A DNA stretch of 56,057 nt from Dehalococcoidia bacterium (GTDB taxonomy: Bacteria; Chloroflexota; Dehalococcoidia; Lucifugimonadales; UBA1127). The translations under genes and the position numbers were made by a program. Below are positions 7,632 through 16,164 of the stretch, one piece after another. The number at the start of each line of letters is the position of its first letter. The first letter of the stretch is position 1. The stretch covers positions 1,456-57,512 of the forward strand of contig JAPYRQ010000005.1 of NCBI GenBank assembly GCA_029936935.1, read 5' to 3'. The notes beneath the pieces are model-generated. The model had not been told where the DNA came from and did not search any database. It worked only from the letters and a program-made list of their open reading frames with translations.

Positions 7632-9326
7632 ATGCCCACGGTAGATAACATTACATACGCCCCCGTTGAAGGCGCAGCGGAGCTCTTCACACCAGCGTTC
7701 TGCGAGTACTTCGTCCACATGCACGACACCTTCCTTCCTCGAGTCGCCGCGTTTCGTGTGGCGAGGGGGCAGGCGTCCCACCGGGCAACACGCGAGAACC
7801 AGCCGCCGACCAGCCCACCCGCCAGCGACGCGACTACCAGCACATGGCAGGTGTCGACCGTGCCTGCTGAGCTGCGCAAACCGGGTATTGAGATCACCGG
7901 CCCCGTGTCTTTGACAAGCATGTTCATCAACGCCCTCAACCCCGGCCCTGACGGCGTTCGCGCTGAGGGCGACCTTGACGACGACGAGGACTCGGCCGGC
8001 CACAGGTTGGTGGACACCGTCCTGGCTGCCCTGAACCGTCTACGCGCTGTTGAAGGCGATCTAACGTACCACGATGAAGCGCGAGGTCGCGACTACGCAG
8101 TCCAGGACGGTACACTGCCGTTCTTCATGCATCGTGAGCGTGGTCTGCATCTGGACGAGCCGGAGTTTACGTTGAAGGGCGCCCCCGTCTCCGCCGCGAT
8201 TTTGGGCACTGCACTGACGTTGTTCCATGCGGGACGCGCCCAGGCTGCTGCTGGGCAGGGCATCTACTTTTACCTACCAAAGATGGAATCTGCTGACGAG
8301 GCGGCGTTCTGGCGAGACTTCTTTGCAGAGAGCCAAGCCAGGCTGGACCACCTTAGTGACGCGACCATCCGGGCGATACCGCTCGTAGAGTCGTTGCCAG
8401 CGGTGTACCAGATGGAAGAAATCCTGTACGCCCTCGGACCCTACGCCGCCGGGCTGAACGCAGCGCGTTGGGACCTGAAGGCAAGCATCCTGGAGTTTGT
8501 GCTGGCTGATCCAGAGCAGGTTTGGCCCGATCGATTCGGAGTGGACATCAAGACGACAGACTTCATCTCCAACATCTTCCGAAGGCTGGTGGCCGTCTGC
8601 CTCAAGCACGGCGCTGTGGCTATCGGCGGCATGGCTACTGCGCTACCAAGCAGGGATGAAGAGGTCAATGTCGCTGCTGCTGCAGCGATACGCGCCGACA
8701 AAGAATGGGAAGCAGCCCAGGGGTTCCTACGGGGTTGGGTAGCCCATATCTTCCATATGGACGTGGCTTCTGCGCCGTTCAAGACTCTGGCCGACAGTGG
8801 ATGGACGCCCACAGCAGCAATGGCTGAACCCGACAACTATCCCATCGAGATCAAGCGACCTGACGGCAAGGTCACCCTTGAGGGCACGCGACGGAACCTG
8901 CGTACATTAATTGAGTACATTGAGGGGTGGCTGAACGGTAGGGGTGCGAAGGGCATCGATAGCCTGGCGGGTAAGCCGGGACTACACCCAGCACTCATGG
9001 AAGACCTGGCCACGGCTCGCATATCCGTTGCCCAGACCGCCCAGCGCATCATCCACTCGGCGAAAGATGTGGAAACGGGCGATGTGCACGACCTCGCGTT
9101 GGTGAAGCGTATTCTCCTGTCGGAGGAAGCGGATATCCTCAGGTTGCTGGGCGAGGAGACATCGACGGATAGTGCCATGCACGACGAGACCGTGCAGCGA
9201 TACCGTGACGCCACCAAGGTCAGCATGCAGTGGATAAAGAACTATACTGGGTTTGACTTTAGGAGCTTAGGCTCGTATACCAGAGACGATCTGGCGGCCA
9301 TTGCGGCTGCCGCAGACGCATTTTAG
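7632..9326 (+). CDS. aceB: Malate synthase A
   Basis: 564 residues, the length of malate synthase A. Condenses glyoxylate and acetyl-CoA to malate. Recognisable stretches include the LPFFMHRERGLH segment, PKMESADEAAFW, IRAIPLVESLPAVYQMEEI, and the active-site run VCLKHGAVAIGGMATALPSRD. ATG at 7632 follows AAGGAT; an earlier in-frame start at 7566 adds 22 residues unlike the family. Followed 33 nt later by an oxalate-CoA-ligase-like gene, suggesting glyoxylate arises from C2 acids. No isocitrate lyase is present in the window. Confidence 0.93.
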   Translation: MPTVDNITYAPVEGAAELFTPAFCEYFVHMHDTFLPRVAAFRVARGQASHRATRENQPPTSPPASDATTSTWQVSTVPAELRKPGIEITGPVSLTSMFINALNPGPDGVRAEGDLDDDEDSAGHRLVDTVLAALNRLRAVEGDLTYHDEARGRDYAVQDGTLPFFMHRERGLHLDEPEFTLKGAPVSAAILGTALTLFHAGRAQAAAGQGIYFYLPKMESADEAAFWRDFFAESQARLDHLSDATIRAIPLVESLPAVYQMEEILYALGPYAAGLNAARWDLKASILEFVLADPEQVWPDRFGVDIKTTDFISNIFRRLVAVCLKHGAVAIGGMATALPSRDEEVNVAAAAAIRADKEWEAAQGFLRGWVAHIFHMDVASAPFKTLADSGWTPTAAMAEPDNYPIEIKRPDGKVTLEGTRRNLRTLIEYIEGWLNGRGAKGIDSLAGKPGLHPALMEDLATARISVAQTAQRIIHSAKDVETGDVHDLALVKRILLSEEADILRLLGEETSTDSAMHDETVQRYRDATKVSMQWIKNYTGFDFRSLGSYTRDDLAAIAAAADAF

Positions 9327-9359
9327 AAGAACAAACCATAGTGGAAGAGGGGACACGAC

Positions 9360-10868
9360 ATGGCCAGCAGCACAGAGGCGAAGACCCTGGTAGAGGTATT
9401 GGAGAACGGCGCGGTTGACCACCCGGCCCTGGTTTCACCGGACGGACCCACCTTGACCTACCATAGTTTGCGAACGCAGGTGGCTCGATTGATGGGTCAG
9501 CTGAAGAGCTTCGGCATCCACAGAGAGGACCGCGTAGCCATCGTGCTGCCCAACGGGCTGGAGGTCATCGCCTCATTCCTGGCTGTCACCGGTGTTGCCA
9601 CCGCGGCCCCGCTGAACGCTGCCTACAAGCCTGACGAGTTCGAGTTCTATCTCGATGACACCAATGCCAAGGCGGTCATCACCGGGCCAGACGCTGGCCA
9701 GGAGGCTGTAGACGCTGCTCCCAAGGGTTCGATACACATCGTGGTGACCATGGACGATGCAGGTGAGATCAACTTCACCGGCCCGTCCGGTGCGACGCCT
9801 TCCACAGATCCCGACCTTGGTGCAGACGATGTTGCCTTGGTGCTTCATACCAGCGGCACCACGTCCCGACCGAAGCGTGTACCGCTGACCCACAAGAACC
9901 TGACAACGTCACTGAAAAACGTGGCTGCCACGTACAGCTTGAACGAGAACGACGTGTCGTTGTGCGTCATGCCACTGTTCCACGTGCACGGCCTCGTCGC
10001 ATCCACCCTTTCCACATTCTATTCGGGCGGCACAGTAGTGGTACCGCCCCGCTTCAACCCCATGAACTTCTGGCCTGTGGTGAAGGATCAGGGTGTGACG
10101 TGGTATTCCGCCGTGCCGTCCATGCACCAGGCACTACTTACCCGAGCACGCAGCGGCAAGCCAGATGTCCCTGAGTCGCTGCGGTTCATACGCTCCTGCA
10201 GCGCATCGTTGCCACCCATCGTGATGGACGAACTGGAGTCCCAGTTTGGCGTGCCCGTCGTTGAGGCGTATGGCATGACAGAGGCCGCGCACCAGATGTC
10301 GTCCAACCCACTACCTCCGGGCAACAGGCTTCCCGGCGCAGTGGGGCCGGGCACCGGCGTTGAAGTGGCCATCATGGACGAAGAAGGCACGCTGCTTGTC
10401 GTCGGCGAACGCGGTGAGGTGGTCATCAAGGGCGACAACGTCATCACCGGCTACGAGAACAATCCGGAAGCCAACGCCTCTTCCTTCACCAACGGCTGGT
10501 TCCGCACCGGCGACGAGGGTGTGCTGGACGAGAACGGCTTCCTTGCTCTGACGGGTCGCCTGAAGGAGATGATTAACCGAAGCGGTGAGAAGATATCGCC
10601 ACGGGAGATCGATGAAGTGTTGATGGATCACCCGGCTGTCGGCGAGGCTGTGGCCTTCGGGGTAGCCCACAGGGTTCACGGCGAAGAGGCTGCGGCTGCC
10701 GTTGTCCTCACCGACGAGGTCACCACTGACGCGCTGATCGCGTTCTGCAAGGAGAAGCTGGCCGACTTCAAAGTCCCCCGTACCATCCATGTGATGGAGG
10801 AGATCCCGCGTGGCCCGACGGGCAAGATATCGCGCAGGTTCCTGACGGAATCCTTCTCGAAGGGCTAA
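9360..10868 (+). CDS. Acyl-CoA synthetase, oxalate-CoA-ligase-like (AAE3/Pcs60 type)
   Basis: 502 residues, ANL superfamily. The ATP-binding loop is LHTSGTTSRPKRVPL; 'TTSRPK' instead of the common 'TTGxPK' is typical of plant/yeast oxalate-CoA ligases. Further matches recalled from that group: PLFHVHGLVAS, FWPVVKDQGVTWYSAVPSMHQ (in parts), LRFIRSCSASLPP, EAYGMTEAAHQMSSNPLP and GRLKEMINRSGEKISP, with the catalytic Lys in PTGKISRR. Activates a carboxylic acid through an acyl-AMP. A strong RBS (AGAGGGGAC) precedes ATG. Coupling to malate synthase supports a C2-acid (oxalate/glyoxylate) role; this is an inference. Confidence 0.8.
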   Translation: MASSTEAKTLVEVLENGAVDHPALVSPDGPTLTYHSLRTQVARLMGQLKSFGIHREDRVAIVLPNGLEVIASFLAVTGVATAAPLNAAYKPDEFEFYLDDTNAKAVITGPDAGQEAVDAAPKGSIHIVVTMDDAGEINFTGPSGATPSTDPDLGADDVALVLHTSGTTSRPKRVPLTHKNLTTSLKNVAATYSLNENDVSLCVMPLFHVHGLVASTLSTFYSGGTVVVPPRFNPMNFWPVVKDQGVTWYSAVPSMHQALLTRARSGKPDVPESLRFIRSCSASLPPIVMDELESQFGVPVVEAYGMTEAAHQMSSNPLPPGNRLPGAVGPGTGVEVAIMDEEGTLLVVGERGEVVIKGDNVITGYENNPEANASSFTNGWFRTGDEGVLDENGFLALTGRLKEMINRSGEKISPREIDEVLMDHPAVGEAVAFGVAHRVHGEEAAAAVVLTDEVTTDALIAFCKEKLADFKVPRTIHVMEEIPRGPTGKISRRFLTESFSKG

Positions 10869-10917
10869 GCCCTTTACCCATATTCCCTGACGGGCAGCGA
10901 TATTTGATAAACCGCGC

Positions 10918-11006
10918 TGTCATTCTGAGGAGTCGAGGCGACGAAGAACCCAGAGAGGGGTTATCCCTCCCCCCAGACCCTTCGTTTCGCTCAGGGCGAC
11001 AGTGCA
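10918..11006. repeat. REP-like intergenic inverted repeat
   Basis: The left arm CTGTCATTCTGAG...CGACGAAG and the right arm CTTCGTTTCGCTCAGG-GCGACAG are imperfect reverse complements, separated by a C/G-rich spacer. Read on the minus strand it gives the familiar spurious peptide pattern 'PERNEGSG...LRMT' produced by dispersed intergenic repeats of this type. One copy is seen in this window. It lies between the CoA ligase and the ketopantoate-reductase-like gene and may fold into a hairpin that ends transcription or shields mRNA. Confidence 0.75.
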
Positions 11007-11055
11007 TGAGGCCAAGAAACTTTCGGACAGAAGGCCCTTAGGGCCAAGGGGAACA

Positions 11056-12024
11056 ATGCGGTTTGCAATATACGGCGCAGGGGCCATCGGCGCGTACCTG
11101 GGAGCCAAGCTCTCAGTGGCGGGCGAAGACGTTGCCCTCATAGCACGAGGGCCGCACCTGAAGGCCATGCGTGAGAAGGGTGTCCAGATCAGGTGCGACG
11201 AAGGCGACTTCACTGCCAAGCTGCTTGCCACGGACGACCCGGCGGAGGTTGGCGAGGTAGATGTCATCGTTCTGGCGGTCAAAGCCCACGGTCTGACAGC
11301 AATTGCGCCGCTGCTCGCACCAATGCTCGGCCAGGACACCATCGTCATACCGGCTCAGAACGGCATTCCCTGGTGGTACTTCCAGGGCCATGGCGGCCCG
11401 TGGGAGGGCACACAATTGGAGAGCGTCGATCCGGGCGGGGTCATCACCAAACACATCGCAACAGAGCGCATCATCGGCTGCGTGGTCTATCCGGCAGCAA
11501 CTATCGTGGAGCCCGGCGTCATCCAGCACGAAGAAGGCAACCGCTTCTCCATCGGCGAACTGGACGGCACATCGTCGGATCGAGTTAAAGCCCTCTCGGC
11601 AGCAATCGGCAACGCTGGATTGCGAGCGCCCATTCGCTCCAACATTCGACAGGAGATTTGGGTGAAGCTGCTGGGCAACCTGGCGTTCAACCCTGTCAGC
11701 GCCCTCACCAAAGCCAGCATGGGGGAGATTGCCGCAGACCCTGACGCTCGCGCCGTAGCCCGATGCATGATGGAAGAGGCTTACACTACAGCCACAGCCC
11801 TGAACATAGAGATACCCATCTCCGTTGACCAGCGACTGGCGGGCGCTGAGAAAGTCGGCGACCACAAAACATCGATGCTTCAGGACGTTGAAGCTGCCAA
11901 GCCTATTGAGATCGAAGGCCTTGTGGGCTCTGTGCTGGAACTCGGGTCGATGCTGAACATCCCCATGCCCTACACCACCACCGTGTACGCCTGCACCAAG
12001 CTGTTGGCGCAAAAGAGCGCCTAG
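11056..12024 (+). CDS. 2-dehydropantoate 2-reductase family (PanE/ApbA)
   Basis: 322 residues. N-terminal Rossmann dinucleotide motif MRFAIYGAGAIGAYLGAKL (GxGxxG) binds NADPH. The conserved KAHGL and AQNGIPWW blocks ('vqNGv' with catalytic-region Asn) follow, and C-terminal WVKLLGNLAFNPVSALT is the family's catalytic Lys/Asn segment. AAGGGG precedes the ATG at 11056. It could make pantoate for CoA, but many paralogs reduce other 2-oxoacids; the catabolic neighbourhood and absence of panB/panC favour the second. Confidence 0.8.
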   Translation: MRFAIYGAGAIGAYLGAKLSVAGEDVALIARGPHLKAMREKGVQIRCDEGDFTAKLLATDDPAEVGEVDVIVLAVKAHGLTAIAPLLAPMLGQDTIVIPAQNGIPWWYFQGHGGPWEGTQLESVDPGGVITKHIATERIIGCVVYPAATIVEPGVIQHEEGNRFSIGELDGTSSDRVKALSAAIGNAGLRAPIRSNIRQEIWVKLLGNLAFNPVSALTKASMGEIAADPDARAVARCMMEEAYTTATALNIEIPISVDQRLAGAEKVGDHKTSMLQDVEAAKPIEIEGLVGSVLELGSMLNIPMPYTTTVYACTKLLAQKSA

Positions 12025-12127
12025 GCGGCTCGCCGCTTTTGCTCGCTGGCGCGTCTTGCGGTATCATGCGTCCGTTCTCGCGAAACAAGTAATTTGATTA
12101 CTCAACGTGTTACAAAAAGGGGAGAAT

Positions 12128-13723
12128 ATGTACTTCAACTCAAGACGATCTGCAATCCACGCCAAGCACGGCATGGTGGCCACTAGCCAACCGCTGGCAG
12201 CTATGGCAGGACTCCGCATGATGATGAACGGCGGCAACGCCATTGACGCTGCTGTGGCTACTGCTGCTGCTTTGAACGTGGTTGAGCCCATGTCCACGGG
12301 CGTTGGCGGCGACCTCTTCTCGCTCATCTGGATCGCCAAGGAGAAGCGCGTCGTCGCACTGAACGCCAGCGGTCGAGCACCCTCGGCAGCAGCGATTGAG
12401 GACGTTATCAAAGCTGGCCACACCGGCATCCCGAACACCAGCGCCTTCGCCGTGTCTGTACCAGGCACCGTGAACGGCTGGGACACCATCCTGAAAGAGT
12501 ACGGCACCATGCCGCTGTCAGAGGTGCTGAAGCCCGCCATCCAGTACGCCGAGGAGGGGTTCCCCGTATCGGACATCGTTGCGTACCAGTGGCAACGCGA
12601 CGTTGAGAAGCTGCAACTGCACCCGTCCGGCAACGAGTTGCTGATTGACGGTCGAGCACCCAATGAAGGCGATGTGTTCTTCATGCCCAACCTGGCAAAG
12701 GTGCTACGAGGCATCGCAGAGGGTGGCCCGGACGCCTTCTACAAGGGACCGGTTGCAGAGAAGATTGCAGCATACATCCAGGAGCTTGGCGGTTGGGTGA
12801 CCACCCAGGACCTGGCGAACGATGCACCCGACTGGGATCAGCCCATCTCCACGGACTACCACGGCGTCACGTGCTGGGAGTGCCCGCCAAACGGCCAGGG
12901 GCTCATCGCGCTGATTGCCATGAACATCGTAGAGGGCATGGACATCAAGGGCATGGGTTCTCAATCGGTTGAGGCCTATCACCACGAAATTGAAGCAATG
13001 CGCCTGGCTTTCGCCGATGGTATGCAGTACATCGGGGACCCACGGACGAACTATGTGCCCACCGATGAGCTGCTGTCCAAGTCGTACGCGAAAGACCGAC
13101 GTGGCCTCATCAACAAGGACCACGCGATGGCTGCGGCAGACTTCGGGAAGATCCCTGCTATCCATGACACCGTCTATCTCTCCACTGTGGACGAGGAGGG
13201 CAACGGCTGCTCCTTCATCAACAGTCTTTTCGCAGGCTTCGGTTCCGGTCTGGTTGTCCCCGGCACGGGGATTGCCCTTCAGAACCGGGCAGCTCTGTTC
13301 TCGCTGAACCCCGATCACCCCAACGCATTAGCACCAAACAAGCGCCCGTTCCACACCATCATCCCGGCGATGGCCACCAAGAATGACGAACTTTGGCTGA
13401 GCTTTGGCGTGATGGGCGGCTTCATGCAGGCCCAGGGCCACATGCAGGTCATCTCCAACATGGTGGACTTCGATATGGGGCCGCAGCAGGCTATCGACAC
13501 GCTGCGATTCAGCGTCGACATGGAAGGCGGGGTCACCTTGGAAGAGGAAATCGACCCGAAGATTGTTAAGGGGTTGGAGGGCAAGGGCCACACCGTCGGC
13601 ATCAAAGAGGGCTACTCACGGGTCACCATGGGCGGCGCTCAGATCATCGAGCGGAACCCGGAGACGGGTATGCTTATCGGCGCATCGGAGCCAAGGAAGT
13701 CCGGCTCAGCCGTCGGCTGGTAG
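12128..13723 (+). CDS. Gamma-glutamyltransferase-family Ntn hydrolase
   Basis: 531 residues. Large-subunit start GMVATSQPLAAMAGLRM and NGGNAIDAAVATAAALNVVEP are classical. The autoprocessing nucleophile is T348 in HDTVYLSTVDEEGN, at the expected subunit boundary, followed by PGTGIALQNR and KRPFHTIIPAM. No signal peptide is visible, unlike secreted GGTs, so a cytoplasmic YwrD-like or acylase role is possible. AAGGGGAG precedes ATG at 12128. The rhodanese starts 40 nt after its stop. Typical reactions are glutathione hydrolysis or gamma-glutamyl transfer. Confidence 0.88.
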   Translation: MYFNSRRSAIHAKHGMVATSQPLAAMAGLRMMMNGGNAIDAAVATAAALNVVEPMSTGVGGDLFSLIWIAKEKRVVALNASGRAPSAAAIEDVIKAGHTGIPNTSAFAVSVPGTVNGWDTILKEYGTMPLSEVLKPAIQYAEEGFPVSDIVAYQWQRDVEKLQLHPSGNELLIDGRAPNEGDVFFMPNLAKVLRGIAEGGPDAFYKGPVAEKIAAYIQELGGWVTTQDLANDAPDWDQPISTDYHGVTCWECPPNGQGLIALIAMNIVEGMDIKGMGSQSVEAYHHEIEAMRLAFADGMQYIGDPRTNYVPTDELLSKSYAKDRRGLINKDHAMAAADFGKIPAIHDTVYLSTVDEEGNGCSFINSLFAGFGSGLVVPGTGIALQNRAALFSLNPDHPNALAPNKRPFHTIIPAMATKNDELWLSFGVMGGFMQAQGHMQVISNMVDFDMGPQQAIDTLRFSVDMEGGVTLEEEIDPKIVKGLEGKGHTVGIKEGYSRVTMGGAQIIERNPETGMLIGASEPRKSGSAVGW

Positions 13724-13763
13724 GGGAAACCCTGACCTTAAATCAACTGACTGGAGTCATATA

Positions 13764-14606
13764 ATGCCACCCGTCCCTGTACAAGATCGTGGCTACGCAC
13801 GTCCTGAGCTGCTTGCCGAAACGGACTGGCTGGCTGATTATCTGAACGATCCGAAGTTGAGGAGTATTGACGCGCGTCCACCGAATCAGTACGCCGAAAA
13901 CCACATCCCTGGGGCAGTGAACCTGAGCGGATTTGGTGGGATACCCAGGGCGGGCAACGAGGACATGGCTAGCCCAGAGGAGTTCGCCGCTGTGGCGGGC
14001 AACTTGGGTATCAGCAACGACATGACCGTAGTGGTATACGACGCGCCCAGCCAGATGATGGGAATGGTCGCCTGGGCGTTCCTTTACTACGGCCACACCG
14101 ATCTACGCATATTGGACGGTGGTCTGACCAAGTGGTCCAGTGAACAGCGCCCTCTCTCAACCGATGTACCGGAGTATCCACCAACGACGTTCGTGTCCAA
14201 GCCACAGGAGGCGACCTATTGCTCTCTTGATCAAGTGAGAGCTGCCGTAAGCAATCCCGACACCGTGTTCTGGGACACGCGGACTCTGGAGGAATTCCAA
14301 GGCACAAAGGCCGGATTCGGGCCGCCGGTTCGGATGGGCAGGATTCCCGGCGCTGTCCACCTCGACTGGGTAGAACTGTTCGATGAGGACACGAGGACGC
14401 TGAAGCCAGCTAACGAGTTGACCGCTCTCCTGGCGTCACGAGGCATCACCCCTGAACATGAGATCAACACGTACTGACACGGTGGTGCGCGGGCGGCGCT
14501 CGCGACAATCGTGCTAATAATCCTTGGCTATAACAAAGCCCGGACCTATGCCGGGTCATACGGTCAGTGGGCTAGCCAGGAAGATACCTCTGTGGAGGTT
14601 GGGTAG
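13764..14606 (+). CDS. Two-domain rhodanese (thiosulfate sulfurtransferase), candidate selenoprotein with UGA at the catalytic Cys
   Basis: Codon 238 (14475-14477) is TGA. Reading through it gives 280 residues, the normal rhodanese length, ending at TAG 14604-14606. The N-terminal non-catalytic rhodanese domain has SIDARPPNQYAENHIPGA and ILDGGLTKW. The C-terminal domain has VFWDTRTLEEFQGT and GRIPGAVHLDWVELF, then INTY-(TGA)-HGGARAA where the family has TYC-xGGxRAA: the active-site loop C-x4-R. After the TGA, LGYNKARTYAGSYGQWASQE is clear rhodanese C-terminus. A hairpin starts at the next base (14478-14513). I interpret Sec insertion; a nonsense mutation or base error remains possible. Such enzymes move sulfane sulfur from thiosulfate to an acceptor such as cyanide or a thiol. 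Confidence 0.7.
14478..14513 (+). promoter_or_regulatory. Candidate bacterial SECIS hairpin directly after the in-frame UGA
   Basis: The upper stem CGCGGGC-GGC-GCTCGCG (14488-14504) has 7 bp, one of them G-U, with apical loop GGC at 14495-14497. A lower stem pairs CACGGT (14478-14483) with ATCGTG (14508-14513), plus G14485-C14506 and T14486-A14505, one G.A mismatch and one bulged G. The loop starts 17 nt after the UGA and its first two bases are G. Published models of bacterial SECIS call for a hairpin immediately 3' of UGA, an apical loop roughly 16-37 nt away and a G in the first two loop bases. Confidence 0.6.
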
Positions 14607-14647
14607 GTCGGGGTGCGGTGATGTGGCACGTTGCTGACGAACAGGCT

Positions 14648-14694
14648 GAAAATAAGAAAGAGCCCGCTGTTTCAGCGGGCTCTTTCTTATTTTC
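14648..14694. terminator. Strong bidirectional terminator
   Basis: A perfect 22-bp stem, from GAAAATAAGAAAGAGCCCGC to its complement, with a tiny loop. A-rich and T-rich outer arms give a U-run in either direction. It separates the rhodanese (ending at 14606) from the malic-enzyme stop on the opposite strand (14713). Its place after 14606, not directly after the TGA at 14477, fits translation to the later stop. Confidence 0.9.
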
Positions 14695-14712
14695 ACCTAA
14701 GATATTTGGACG

Positions 14713-16164
14713 CTACCGCCCCTTGGCTATCGAGAAGGGCCCCAGACGCTTCCGTGTCCTGCGAGCCACGCCGGTCTTGTGGGCCGCGCTGCCTACCTCT
14801 TTGGCGACTTTCCGCACAACGCCAAGGTCAAAGATGCTGGGGACGATGAAGTCCTCGTTCAGGTCGCTTTTGGGCACCCCTGACGCGATGGCGTAGGCCG
14901 CAGCCAGCTTCATCTCTTCGTTGATCTCGCGAGCACGGACATCCAAGGCGCCTCGGAACATGCCGGGGAAGCACAGGGCGTTGTTTATCTGGTTGGGGTA
15001 ATCAGAGCGACCGGTGGCCATCACCCGCACCATGCCTTCAACCTCTTCCGGCCATATCTCCGGGTCCGGGTTGGCCATTGCGAACACGATGGGGTCTGAT
15101 TTCATGGTAGAAACCATCTTCGGCGTCAACACATTCGGGCCTGAGAGGCCCAGGAATACGTCTGCATCGCCCAACGCGACACTGAGGTCGCCTTCGATGT
15201 TATCGGGGTTGGAAATCTCGACAAAAGCCTCCTGGGCCGTGTTGCCTTTGAAGTCGGCACCGCGATGAATGATTCCTTGTCGATCGCACCCGATGAGGTT
15301 GGTGACGCCCGCCGACATGAGGATCTTGCCGCAGGCGATGCCGCCGGCACCGATGCCGTTGACCACAACCTTCAGGTCCTCCATTCGCTTTCCGGTGATC
15401 TTGAGGGCGTTGATAAGGGCTGCCAGCAGCACCACAGCCGTGCCGTGCTGGTCATCGTGGAAGACGGGGATGTCCAACTCGTCCTTGAGTCGTTGCTCAA
15501 TGTAGAAGCAGCGTGGGGCGGAGATGTCCTCCAGATTGATGCCGCCAAAGCCAACGGAGATGTTCTTCACCGTCTCCACAATCTCATCCGGGTCATTGGT
15601 GTCCAGGCAGATCGGCCAGGCGTCAACACCGGCCATCTCTTTGAACAACACCGATTTGCCCTCCATGACTGGAAGCGCTGCGGCAGGGCCCATATCGCCC
15701 AGACCCAGAACCGCTGAGCCGTCCGTGACTATGGCGACGCTATTACCCTTGCCTGTCAGCGTCCAGACGGCGCTGGGGTCATCGTGGATGGCTGTGGTGA
15801 CGCGCCCGACTCCCGGTGTGTACACGATAGACATATCGTTACGGGTTTTGACCGGCGTCTTGCTCTGAACTTCAATCTTGCCGCCCAGGTGCCTGAGGAA
15901 GATGGGGTCAGACACGCTCATCACACGTATCTCAGGTACCATCTTGAGCTGTTTGACGATCTCTTCACCGTGGGTGGAGTCCCGTGTGTTGATGGTGATA
16001 TCACGAATCATGCCGCGTCGACTCGACGAGACGGTGTCTATAGCGCCGATGTCTCCGCCTGCTGTGCCGATGGCCGAGGTAATCTCGCCGAGCATTCCAA
16101 CGCGGTTGGGGTATTCAGCCCGGACGGTGATGCTATAGGCGATGCTGGGTTGTTTCTCGGCCAT
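14713..16164 (-). CDS. NAD(P)-dependent malic enzyme with N-terminal ACT domain
   Basis: 483 residues. Residues about 8-85 form an ACT domain (ITVRAEYPNRVGMLGEITSA), a regulatory small-molecule module. The malic-enzyme part follows: SIVYTPGVGRVTTAI with the catalytic Tyr, GDMGPAAALPVMEGKS, catalytic Lys region, metal ligands in IPVFHDDQHGTAVV, the NAD-binding VVNGIGAGGIACGK, and FAMANPDPEI. Oxidatively decarboxylates malate to pyruvate. It converges on the malate-synthase/rhodanese block and shares the 14648 terminator with it. Together with AceB it offers a route from glyoxylate via malate to pyruvate. Confidence 0.93.
   Translation of the reverse strand: MAEKQPSIAYSITVRAEYPNRVGMLGEITSAIGTAGGDIGAIDTVSSSRRGMIRDITINTRDSTHGEEIVKQLKMVPEIRVMSVSDPIFLRHLGGKIEVQSKTPVKTRNDMSIVYTPGVGRVTTAIHDDPSAVWTLTGKGNSVAIVTDGSAVLGLGDMGPAAALPVMEGKSVLFKEMAGVDAWPICLDTNDPDEIVETVKNISVGFGGINLEDISAPRCFYIEQRLKDELDIPVFHDDQHGTAVVLLAALINALKITGKRMEDLKVVVNGIGAGGIACGKILMSAGVTNLIGCDRQGIIHRGADFKGNTAQEAFVEISNPDNIEGDLSVALGDADVFLGLSGPNVLTPKMVSTMKSDPIVFAMANPDPEIWPEEVEGMVRVMATGRSDYPNQINNALCFPGMFRGALDVRAREINEEMKLAAAYAIASGVPKSDLNEDFIVPSIFDLGVVRKVAKEVGSAAHKTGVARRTRKRLGPFSIAKGR

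Noticed and set aside
14463-14477. Rhodanese ending normally at TGA 14477
   Set aside because: It would remove the catalytic residue and the last two strands/helices, while conserved coding continues in frame to 14604.
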